Position numbers and translations under genes: made by a program. From an uncultured bacterium (GTDB lineage: Bacteria; Desulfobacterota; WTBG01), in the NCBI GenBank assembly GCA_938024025.1, contig CALJBY010000249.1:1-11971 (forward strand): a DNA stretch of 11,971 bases, given 5' to 3'. Position 1 is the stretch's first letter. Each line of letters begins with the position of its first letter. The notes below the pieces were generated by a model, which was not told the DNA's origin, did no database searches, and saw only the letters and a program-made list of their open reading frames with translations. This document shows positions 1 to 6,338 of the stretch, piece by piece.

Positions 1-2
1 GC

Positions 3-1502
3 GAAGAACAGCACGAGCTTAAGAGAACACAGCGGTCCCTTTTCAGCCTTGAATCATATCATCCTTTACGCGACTTTCACCTCATTGCCTTCTCTCTCTC
101 TTTTGAAAATGACTACCCCGCCATCTTAACCATTCTGGAACTTGCTTCAATCCCTTTCCTCAGTGCCAAGAGAGGGGATGAGTATCCGCTCATTATAGCC
201 GGCGGAGTTTGTACCTTCTTCAATCCAGAACCACTAGCAGAGTTTTTTGACCTTTTTATCATTGGAGAAGCGGAGGAGGTAGTACCGCACCTGATCGAAA
301 CCTACCAGCACTATCGCGATAAAAACACTTCCAAAGAACTACTCTTGCAAAACCTCTCCCAGATTGAAGGGGTATACGTTCCCCGATTCTATGACGTCCG
401 CTACACTGCTTCAGGGACAATCGCATCATTTACTCCCAGACACAAAGCGATACCCAGCACCATACGGAGAAAACGGACCAAGCAGTTAGACCGGTTCCCC
501 ACCTGTTCTGCAATTATTACCCCGCAAACAGAATTCAGCGACCTCTTTCTGATGGAAGTAAGCCGTGGCTGCTCTCACCGCTGTAATTTTTGTACCATCG
601 GATCTGTTTACCAGCCCTATCGAACGAGAAGCCTGAAGAGTCTCAAGGAAACCGCTACCAGAGCGCTACAGCAAAAACTTAAAATAGGCCTTATCGGGGC
701 TACACTCGCAGACCATCCACACTTCGCGTCCCTGTGTGCTTTTATTATTCAAGAAGGGGGGAAATTCTCTGCAACCTCCATGAGGATAGACTTACTTGAC
801 GAACACTTAATCACCCTTTTAAAGCGCAGTGGTCATCAGACCATCACCCTTGCCCCAGAAACGGGTTCAGAACGATTGAGAAAAGTGATACATAAAGACC
901 TCTCGGACGAACAAATCTTCACAACAGTCGCCCTGATAGCACACCATCACTTTCGTTACCTTAAGCTCTACTTTCTCATTGGTCTCCCTACCGAGAATGC
1001 GGATGATATTGAACAGCTTATTGCATTAACCAGAAAGATACAGCATCACCTGATGAAATCACAACCCCGTTCCAGAAACCCCCAAACCATTACCTTAAGC
1101 ATCAATCCCTTTATTCCTAAACCCGCAACACCCTTTCAATGGCATCCCCTTGAACACATCACTTCCCTTAAAACCAAACTCAAGAAAATTCAAAACAGTT
1201 TCAAGAAAGATAAAAGGATTCAGGTAACCTGGGACCTTCCCAAGTGGAGCTATCTGCAGTGCCTGCTCAGCATAGGAGACCGCAGGGTGGGAAAAATCCT
1301 CATGGCTGCCCATCAGCAGGGAGGAAACTTCCTTAAATCGTACAAAGAAGTGGATAGCAATCCCGATTTCTACACCTACCGCCCTCGGGCATTAGATGAA
1401 ATCTTTCCCTGGGATTTTATCGACCATGGTGTAAGCAAACAGTTGCTCGCAGCAGAATATAAAAGAGCCCTCCTGTTCGATGAAACCACGCAGGAACACT
1501 AA
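3..1502 (+). CDS. B12-binding-type radical SAM protein (5' end outside window)
   Basis: The frame is open from the first full codon at position 3, so about 499 C-terminal residues are visible and the true start lies upstream. The TTG at 345 is only an internal codon. Bases 198-233 encode an AGG segment followed by NPEP, and then comes a stretch ending in IIGEAEE. This is typical of the end of the cobalamin-binding Rossmann domain in B12-dependent radical SAM proteins. The Elp3/MiaB/NifB-like radical SAM core follows. Its CxxxCxxC cluster motif reads CSHRCNFC, with Cys codons at 570-572, 582-584 and 591-593, and later core motifs are APETGSERLR and FLIGLPTE. Such enzymes bind a 4Fe-4S cluster and S-adenosylmethionine, and many methylate or rearrange carbon centres. 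I cannot assign the substrate. The gene is convergent with the next one, and I see no strong terminator after it. Confidence 0.9.
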   Translation, partial: EEQHELKRTQRSLFSLESYHPLRDFHLIAFSLSFENDYPAILTILELASIPFLSAKRGDEYPLIIAGGVCTFFNPEPLAEFFDLFIIGEAEEVVPHLIETYQHYRDKNTSKELLLQNLSQIEGVYVPRFYDVRYTASGTIASFTPRHKAIPSTIRRKRTKQLDRFPTCSAIITPQTEFSDLFLMEVSRGCSHRCNFCTIGSVYQPYRTRSLKSLKETATRALQQKLKIGLIGATLADHPHFASLCAFIIQEGGKFSATSMRIDLLDEHLITLLKRSGHQTITLAPETGSERLRKVIHKDLSDEQIFTTVALIAHHHFRYLKLYFLIGLPTENADDIEQLIALTRKIQHHLMKSQPRSRNPQTITLSINPFIPKPATPFQWHPLEHITSLKTKLKKIQNSFKKDKRIQVTWDLPKWSYLQCLLSIGDRRVGKILMAAHQQGGNFLKSYKEVDSNPDFYTYRPRALDEIFPWDFIDHGVSKQLLAAEYKRALLFDETTQEH

Positions 1503-1696
1503 GGGCCATCACGCCCCCCTGTAGAGCACAGAAACTAGTCCTCTGCAGCTTTTGAGGTAGTGGGGCATCCCGGAAATTAAATTTTATTATTTGGTTATTC
1601 GGAATTCTCCAGTTGACACCCAATACAACTGTAACTTCTTGAAGTTAAGTTCTTACGCAACTACATCTGAGCATTTCTCTTTCAGATAGAGTTCTG

Positions 1697-1746
1697 GTAG
1701 GAGCGGCTTTAAGCCGCGAATGCATCGCGCATAAATGCGCTCCTAC
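1697..1746. repeat. REPIN-like element: two inverted REP-type hairpins
   Basis: Two related palindromic units face each other. The left arm (1697-1719) starts GTAGGAGCG and folds GCGGCTT against AAGCCGC. The right arm (1725-1746), read on the minus strand, also starts GTAGGAGCG and folds GCGCAT against ATGCGC. Both arms end in CGCGA and are separated by ATGCA. The outer ends, 1696-1705 and 1738-1747, are perfect 10-bp inverted repeats, so the whole unit can also form a cruciform. The GTAGGAGCGGC head resembles gammaproteobacterial REP sequences, which are mobilised by RAYT transposases. No RAYT gene is in this window. The structure is directly visible; its mobility is inferred. Confidence 0.75.
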
Positions 1747-1791
1747 CGAAATGTGAAGCTCCTCCCCTACCCTAGTTAAATAAACTTCCCA

Positions 1792-1840
1792 TTTAACCGG
1801 GCAAGCAAGGCGGGGCTTGCGAGGCATTAAACCGGTCAAA
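1792..1840. repeat. dispersed repeat of about 49 bp, copy 1
   Basis: The stretch beginning TTTAACCGGGCA aligns over about 49 bases with 8171-8219, with roughly three quarters of positions identical and one single-base gap. Shared blocks include TTTAACCGGGCA, GCAAGG, GGCAT and CCGGT. This copy contains an internal hairpin, GCAAGC (1801-1806) with GCTTGC (1815-1820), which is not conserved in copy 2. Both copies are intergenic. Function unknown. Confidence 0.6.
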
Positions 1841-1848
1841 CATGTTTG
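1837..1848. repeat. 12-bp perfect palindrome CAAACATGTTTG
   Basis: This is a perfect self-complementary 12-mer immediately after dispersed repeat copy 1. It could be a binding site for a dimeric regulator or simply the tail of the repeat. It lies between convergent gene ends, which argues against an operator role. Confidence 0.35.
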
Positions 1849-1976
1849 GCTAGAACTCATGAAGCCGTTTTTCAACAGGGTTACTGAAGTTTTGTGGATA
1901 AGCAGATTTTATTATTTTTAAATCGTTTCGAGAAAGGATGGGGGATGATGCCACGTACAGAGCTATGAAACGCGGG

Positions 1977-3317
1977 TTAGATCACTACGGATTTTTTCTT
2001 GAGGGTATTGCGGGATACTCTTAAAAGCTTTGCTGCCTTGCTTTTGTTTCCCTTTACCTTTTTAAGGACTGTTTTGACATAGAGGGCTACCATCTCATCA
2101 AGAGAAAGAAAACTACCATTCAGTAAAAGCGAATCTAAGGACATCATCTTTTTGTCAGACCTGAATGCCATATCCTTCATGGAAATACTTTCCCCCTGGG
2201 AAATGATAACAACATGTTCCATAACATTCTTCAGCTCACTCACATTGCCAGGCCAATCATATGAGGTCAGATAACTTCTCACATCGGCATCAATCCGCTT
2301 TACTTCTTTCCCATATTCCCGGTTAAAAGCCTTCATGAAATGCATTGCCAAAGGGACAATTGCACTGGAACGTTTTTTTAACGGCGGTATGTGAACAGAA
2401 CGTTTGCTCACTGCATGATAGAGTTCCTTGTTAAACTTACCCTTATCAACCAGTGTTTTGAGATTTACACTGGCGGCCATAATAATACGCTTACCGGACG
2501 TAGTATGATCAACCTGTTTCCTCCGTGCGGTTTTTCTACTTTTAAGAAATTTGAGCAACTTGGTCTGATCAGATTTTGCAAGGCATTCACTATTGTAGAG
2601 AAACAGCGTACCTCCCTCCGACAGATAAGCGGCTTCACCTCCCCCTTTCCGTTTATCAGTGCCTTTTGGAAAACCATAGAGGAGGGTATCAAGCGACAGT
2701 GTTTTTTTATCCTTACAATTAATAACGGCAAAGGGAAACATGAAGTAGGGGCTCCGAAGATGGATAATTTTTGCCAAGAGCTCTTTCCCCGTACCAACCT
2801 CACCTACCAGCAAAGCTGGCGCATTACCATCTTCAGAAATCTTTAACACCTGTTGATACAGCTCTTTCATGCTCTTGCTCACGAGCACCAATTCACTGTT
2901 CTCGAGCTGATTTATAAACCACAGCCGCAGTTTTTCGATACGCTCTTGATAAGACTTTGCTGCCAAAAACTTATGAAAAACAAACTGTACTTCTTCTGCA
3001 CTACAGGGTTTACAGAAATAGTGCTCTGCCCCTAACTTCATTGTCTCAACGCCCTGTTCAGGTGTGTTGACTACCGTATAGAGGGTACTATCCTGACCGT
3101 TCTTTTTTATCGTGCGGACTATATCACAACCGCCCTGACCAGGCCCGTCAAGGGAAAGAAAAACCACATCCGGTTTTTCTTTCTTTACCTGCTGCAAAGC
3201 CTTTTTCCCAGAAGCAGAAAAGACTATATGGCAGTCGCTCTCTTTGAAAAAATTAAGTATATCAGTGTAATCGGTTTCTTTACCATCAATAAACTGAACG
3301 GTAATACTCATGAGCAC
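1977..3317 (-). CDS. Degenerate NtrC-family (sigma54-activator-like) regulator
   Basis: The 446-residue protein has the NtrC architecture: receiver (about 5-118), linker helix, AAA+ domain (about 142-365) and C-terminal Fis-type helix-turn-helix (about 403-442, with NKSKAAKLL and SRNTL). The receiver keeps D11 and K103, but the second acidic-pair residue is G12 and the phosphoacceptor position is S55. The AAA+ domain keeps Walker A (GEVGTGKE, 172-179). Walker B reads GTLFLYN where the family has GTLFLDE. The GAFTGA loop is replaced by KGTDKRKGG. The FR.DL..R arginine-finger segment reads FNKELYHA (295-302). ATP hydrolysis and sigma54 contact are therefore unlikely, while DNA binding looks retained; a sigma54-independent regulator is inferred. 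The start is either GTG 3317 or, two codons later, ATG 3311. The AGGA lies 4 nt before the GTG and 10 nt before the ATG. The frame is intact, which argues against a recent pseudogene. Confidence 0.88.
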   Translation of the reverse strand: MLMSITVQFIDGKETDYTDILNFFKESDCHIVFSASGKKALQQVKKEKPDVVFLSLDGPGQGGCDIVRTIKKNGQDSTLYTVVNTPEQGVETMKLGAEHYFCKPCSAEEVQFVFHKFLAAKSYQERIEKLRLWFINQLENSELVLVSKSMKELYQQVLKISEDGNAPALLVGEVGTGKELLAKIIHLRSPYFMFPFAVINCKDKKTLSLDTLLYGFPKGTDKRKGGGEAAYLSEGGTLFLYNSECLAKSDQTKLLKFLKSRKTARRKQVDHTTSGKRIIMAASVNLKTLVDKGKFNKELYHAVSKRSVHIPPLKKRSSAIVPLAMHFMKAFNREYGKEVKRIDADVRSYLTSYDWPGNVSELKNVMEHVVIISQGESISMKDMAFRSDKKMMSLDSLLLNGSFLSLDEMVALYVKTVLKKVKGNKSKAAKLLRVSRNTLKKKSVVI

Positions 3318-3384
3318 AATTTCCTTCTCTTCAAACGAACACCCTCCCCTGCTCCCATCGTCTACTTACACTAGATGACTGCGG

Positions 3385-3404
3385 CCTACGTACAGTACCG
3401 TAGG
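3385..3404. repeat. 6-bp-arm dyad upstream of the regulator
   Basis: CCTACG (3385-3390) and CGTAGG (3399-3404) are inverted repeats around an 8-base centre. The dyad lies about 70 bases upstream of the minus-strand regulator start, a position compatible with an operator, including autoregulation by its Fis-type domain. No second copy was seen in the window. Confidence 0.3.
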
Positions 3405-3454
3405 TGAGGGCCAAAAAGTACTGCCCGGGAACAACAATCAAATGGCACACAGTA

Positions 3455-3526
3455 TCAAGAGAGCTCTGCATGCTGTTTTTTTTAACAAACGGGCATGCTT
3501 GAGAACATACGGAAGAGCTCTCGTCA
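3455..3526. repeat. nested inverted repeat (about 70 bp)
   Basis: GAGAGCTCT (3459-3467) is the exact reverse complement of AGAGCTCTC (3514-3522). With two mismatches the arms extend to 13 bases (3455-3467 and 3514-3526). Inside, GCATGC occurs at 3468-3473 and again at 3493-3498, adding an inner pair around a T-rich centre. The element could be a folded leader RNA, an operator array or a small mobile-element remnant. No transposase is associated. Confidence 0.45.
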
Positions 3527-3805
3527 AAAGAACCTTCCCAGAAGATATAAGGTAAGCAGAGTTGAACCACCCGTGGAGGGCCATTTATCCACTACGAACA
3601 TACGTGCAAAGTGGCTAGGGATAGATATGATAGGCGGTCAAAAAGGTAATGCCGTCATCGTGTCCACATACAATGCAAACCCCTCCCTCAAAGCAATCCT
3701 CATTTGATAAAGCTGACATGGAAGGTATCAAATTCGTTTTTTCAAGTCAAGAAATTTTAAAAATATTTTTTTATCAGAAAATGCCCTTGATTTTACACAT
3801 TTTTT

Positions 3806-3834
3806 TTGACATGCTACACAGTGCCCCATAGAGT
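3806..3834 (+). promoter_or_regulatory. sigma70-type promoter for the mgtC-like gene
   Basis: A perfect TTGACA (3806-3811) is followed after 17 bases by TAGAGT (3829-3834), which matches four of six positions of TATAAT. It lies 60 bases before the start codon. A second -10-like TATACT at 3857-3862 has no good -35 partner. Confidence 0.5.
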
Positions 3835-3880
3835 ATGCACTCTCGTTTCTAACTTTTATACTGTACACACCTTCAAGCAG

Positions 3881-3886
3881 AGGAGG
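3881..3886 (+). promoter_or_regulatory. Shine-Dalgarno AGGAGG for the mgtC-like gene
   Basis: A consensus AGGAGG sits 7 nt before ATG 3894 and 16 nt before the next in-frame ATG at 3903. This fixes the start at 3894. Confidence 0.85.
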
Positions 3887-3893
3887 CCTCACC

Positions 3894-4568
3894 ATGGATG
3901 GCATGACCGAGATGATCCTTAAGCTTCTTTTGTCTGCCCTATTGGGCGGGCTCATTGGTCTTGAAAGGGAAATGCATGCGCGTGCGGCAGGGCTCAGAAC
4001 ACATATCTTAGTTGCTACCGGGTCTACCCTGATTATGATGGTCTCCCAGTACATGTTTTTACTCTATCAAGATCAAACGGCTACTACCATAGTACGGTTG
4101 GATCCCGCCCGTATTGCCGCTATGACCATTACGGGGATTGGATTTTTGGGAGCAGGAACTATTATCCAGTCAAAGGAAATCATCAGAGGGCTTACAACTG
4201 CCGCATGTCTGTGGATTATAGCTGCCGTCGGGTTGGCAGTGGGCTGCGGCTTGTATCTTCCCGCCCTCACTACCTGTATTGTTGCACTCGTTACACTCCA
4301 CCTGCTCCATCACCTTGAGCGTTTTCTCAAGAAGGACTGGTACAGAAAACTGCTGGTTCTCACTGACAATAGAGACCACTTCCCCTCGATTGAAGAAACC
4401 CTTGCTACCCATCAGATACATATTATCAAAGTTGGATGTGACACGAACCTGCTGAGCGATGAAATCACCTATCACATTGACATCAGAATGAAAAAAAACC
4501 TCAGCGATTTTAAAATTGTTCACGACCTTGCAACAATAGCCGGACTAAAACGGGTCCAATGGATTTAG
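3894..4568 (+). CDS. MgtC/SapB family inner-membrane protein
   Basis: The 224-residue protein matches the MgtC/SapB family over its length. The N-terminal membrane domain (about 1-145) has about four to five hydrophobic segments and the family motifs GLIGLERE (19-26), GLRTH (33-37) and GIGFLGAGTI (81-90), followed by GLTTAACLWIIAAVGLAVG. A soluble C-terminal region (about 150-224) has the size and alternating pattern of the ACT-like domain found in MgtC proteins. In characterised bacteria MgtC helps survival at low magnesium and in macrophages and inhibits F-type ATP synthase; whether that holds here is unknown. No P-type Mg transporter gene is adjacent. The gene overlaps nothing and is followed 29 nt later by a YhaM-like exoribonuclease, so co-transcription is likely. 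Confidence 0.9.
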   Translation: MDGMTEMILKLLLSALLGGLIGLEREMHARAAGLRTHILVATGSTLIMMVSQYMFLLYQDQTATTIVRLDPARIAAMTITGIGFLGAGTIIQSKEIIRGLTTAACLWIIAAVGLAVGCGLYLPALTTCIVALVTLHLLHHLERFLKKDWYRKLLVLTDNRDHFPSIEETLATHQIHIIKVGCDTNLLSDEITYHIDIRMKKNLSDFKIVHDLATIAGLKRVQWI

Positions 4569-4597
4569 ACCATCATAACCAAAAGGCAGCATGACAA

Positions 4598-5629
4598 ATG
4601 AAAAAAATTTTCATAAAGGACATCAGAGAAAACCAGAAACTAGAGAGTACCTTTCTGGTAAAACACAAGGGCGTCGCCCGTACCAGAACGGGAAACCCCT
4701 ACCTTAACCTGACACTGGGTGACACTACCGGTGAAATTAAAGGAAAAGTCTGGGACCATGCCGAACCATTAGCACAACGATTTCAAAAGGATGACTTCAT
4801 TCGGATACAAGCAACTGCTGCTACCTACCAGAATGCGCTGCAGCTTACTATTTCCACGCTGACGTGCTGTCCTCCTTCTGAAATCGACATAACAGATTTT
4901 CTCCCTCAGGCCAAGCATGACCGGGAAGAGACCTTTAACAAACTAAAAACCATTATCACAAAAGTCAAAAATGAACATCTCAGGAAGCTGCTCGATCTCT
5001 TCCTGGCGGACGAAGATTTTATCGGATTATTAAAAAGTGCACCCGCTGCAAAAAAGCTCCACCACGTCTATGTGGGAGGATTACTTGAACACACACTCAG
5101 CGTCTCTAACCTCATCCTTCAGATAGGGGACCACTATGAAGGACTGAACCGTGACCTCCTGCTCACCGGAGGAATCCTGCACGACATAGGTAAAGTTCAT
5201 GAACTTACCTATTCCAGGGCATTCGACTACTCAGATGAAGGAAGATTGCTCGGGCACATTATGCTGGGGATAGAAATGATTAACGAAAAAATCGGCTTAA
5301 TCCCTGATTTCCCCCACGATGTGGCCCTCGAACTTAAACATCTCATTATAAGTCACCACGGTCAGTATGAATACGGCTCTCCCAAAAGGCCAAAGACACT
5401 TGAAGCGCTCATCCTCTCTTATCTGGATGATCTGGATGCCAAGGTTGCAGACCTTCAGTCTTTTATTCAACGGGAACAGGAAAACCACTCGAAGTGCGCG
5501 GGCTATCATCAGATGTTAAATCGTTATATCTATAAATCCCTCGCTGCTGAGGGGGAAACCCTACCTACTGAAACAAATCTTGACCCTGGATACGATTCCC
5601 CGGGAGACATCCCAGGGAAAGAAGAGTAG
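4598..5629 (+). CDS. YhaM-like 3'-5' exoribonuclease (OB-fold plus HD domain)
   Basis: The 343-residue protein has the two-domain plan of the YhaM family. An N-terminal OB-fold (about 1-95) contains the strand pair LNLTLGDTTGEIKGKVWD, typical of nucleic-acid-binding OB domains. The HD phosphohydrolase domain (about 150-300) shows the candidate metal ligands H165, H195-D196 (GGILHDIGK), H220, H253-H254 (ISHHG) and D277/D278/D280 (LDDLDAK). YhaM trims RNA, and some DNA, from the 3' end with a metal cofactor, so a cytoplasmic RNA-turnover role is inferred. The C-terminal 25 residues are acidic and proline/glycine-rich and probably disordered. Length agrees with the usual 310-345 residues. The ribosome binding site is weak (AAAGG about 11 nt upstream), consistent with coupling to the gene before it. 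Confidence 0.88.
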   Translation: MKKIFIKDIRENQKLESTFLVKHKGVARTRTGNPYLNLTLGDTTGEIKGKVWDHAEPLAQRFQKDDFIRIQATAATYQNALQLTISTLTCCPPSEIDITDFLPQAKHDREETFNKLKTIITKVKNEHLRKLLDLFLADEDFIGLLKSAPAAKKLHHVYVGGLLEHTLSVSNLILQIGDHYEGLNRDLLLTGGILHDIGKVHELTYSRAFDYSDEGRLLGHIMLGIEMINEKIGLIPDFPHDVALELKHLIISHHGQYEYGSPKRPKTLEALILSYLDDLDAKVADLQSFIQREQENHSKCAGYHQMLNRYIYKSLAAEGETLPTETNLDPGYDSPGDIPGKEE

Positions 5630-5884
5630 CTGTTACTGCTGTGGTTTTTCTTCTTGATCCTCCCTGCTTACCTGCAAACAACAGATGACTGCTGCAGCAA
5701 AAAGGATCTCAGGCACACTGTGCTTACCCCCTCCCTTTCCCTATTTCTCTTTTCTCCCTCAAAGAAAATGCTTGCTAAAAGGATGATTTTTATATTAGTA
5801 TAGCTAGCTGCGATTTTGAATTGATTGGAAGCAGTTAGACTCGAGTAATCACCCTACGGCAATCTTCACCTGGGGCACCCGACC
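5630..5884. other. intergenic region upstream of the SMR/UbiA pair
   Basis: This 255-base stretch holds no gene. It contains the 10-bp palindrome TGCTGCAGCA (5690-5699) and an A+T-rich block at 5761-5805 with -10-like hexamers such as TAGTAT (5797-5802). TTGCTA (5772-5777) lies 19 bases before that hexamer, so a promoter for the downstream pair is possible but weak. I see no clear terminator for the preceding gene. Confidence 0.4.
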
Positions 5885-6238
5885 ATGAACACCTATTTTG
5901 TTTTGTCACTTGCTATCCTCCTCAATGCAGTGGCTAATATATTAATGAAAGTTGCAATGCTCAAGCAGGAAAAAGCCACTGATATCATTACCATGGTCAC
6001 TCAGTCGCTTTCTAACCCTGTACTGTTTTTAGGGCTTATCTCTTTTGGGCTTGCACTGGTTGCCTACTGTTATGTATTAGCCAAGATTAACCTGAGTATT
6101 GCTTATCCACTTATGACGAGCCTCGGTTTTTTAATTGTCATTCTGGCATCGTGGCTTTTTCTGGGTGAAAATATATCCAAGCTGCAAATGGTAGGTTTTC
6201 TCTGTATTATAGCCGGTGTCTGGATGGTCGCCCGATAA
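5885..6238 (+). CDS. SMR/EamA-like small 4-TM transporter (putative polyprenyl-phosphate sugar flippase)
   Basis: The 117-residue protein has four predicted membrane segments (about 3-24, 46-65, 72-93 and 102-116) and small-multidrug-resistance features such as the N-terminal ILM-K motif and GENISKLQMVGFLCIIAGVWM. It aligns with EmrE without gaps at the N terminus, but the proton- and drug-binding Glu14 is Asn14 here. It is therefore unlikely to be a proton-coupled drug exporter. It is closer in character to ArnE/ArnF-type or EamA-like lipid-linked sugar flippases. The next gene makes a polyprenyl-phosphate pentose derivative, which supports a flippase role by context. The ribosome binding site before ATG 5885 is weak. 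Function is inferred, not shown. Confidence 0.82.
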   Translation: MNTYFVLSLAILLNAVANILMKVAMLKQEKATDIITMVTQSLSNPVLFLGLISFGLALVAYCYVLAKINLSIAYPLMTSLGFLIVILASWLFLGENISKLQMVGFLCIIAGVWMVAR

Positions 6239-6338
6239 AATCCATGCATCCTTAACCGGTTAATGGCACGTGAAACGAATTCCTTGCTGCAAAAAGAGCT
6301 TTACGGTAAATAACCCATAAGCAGGACGTTCAAACCCT
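6239..6338. other. 100-bp spacer with 12-bp palindrome TTAACCGGTTAA
   Basis: A perfect 12-bp palindrome occupies 6252-6263 in the short gap between the SMR-like and UbiA-like genes. It could be an operator or a repeat remnant; the core TTAACCGG also begins the two dispersed repeat copies. I see no terminator, so the two flanking genes may still be co-transcribed. Confidence 0.3.

Larger units (their letters stand above)
1503..1976. other. gene-free convergent intergenic region with palindromic repeats
   Basis: This 474-base stretch lies between two convergent genes. I find no credible coding sequence: the open frames here have no ribosome binding site and run across palindromes. It holds a REPIN-like double hairpin, one copy of a dispersed repeat and a 12-bp perfect palindrome, each listed separately. 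I see no tRNA-like T-arm and no GC hairpin followed by a T-run for either flanking gene. Confidence 0.7.
3318..3893. other. divergent intergenic region between regulator and mgtC-like gene
   Basis: This 576-base stretch separates two divergent genes and probably carries both promoters. It contains a small dyad, a larger nested inverted repeat and a likely promoter for the mgtC-like gene, listed separately. An open frame at 3495-3707 has no ribosome binding site and starts inside the dyad, so I do not call it as a gene. The 3720-3810 part is strongly A+T-rich. Confidence 0.6.

Noticed and set aside
1645..1875. 76-residue minus-strand frame in the repeat-bearing gap
   Set aside because: It is read through the REPIN-like hairpins and dispersed repeat and has no ribosome binding site.
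2391..2846. 151-residue plus-strand frame opposite the regulator
   Set aside because: Antisense shadow of the NtrC-family gene, which has clear domain structure; no ribosome binding site.
6264..6287. TGGCACG followed by TTGC, resembling a sigma54 promoter
   Set aside because: The spacing is wrong: TTGC begins 13 bases after TGGCACG, where four are expected, so -24/-12 geometry is not met.
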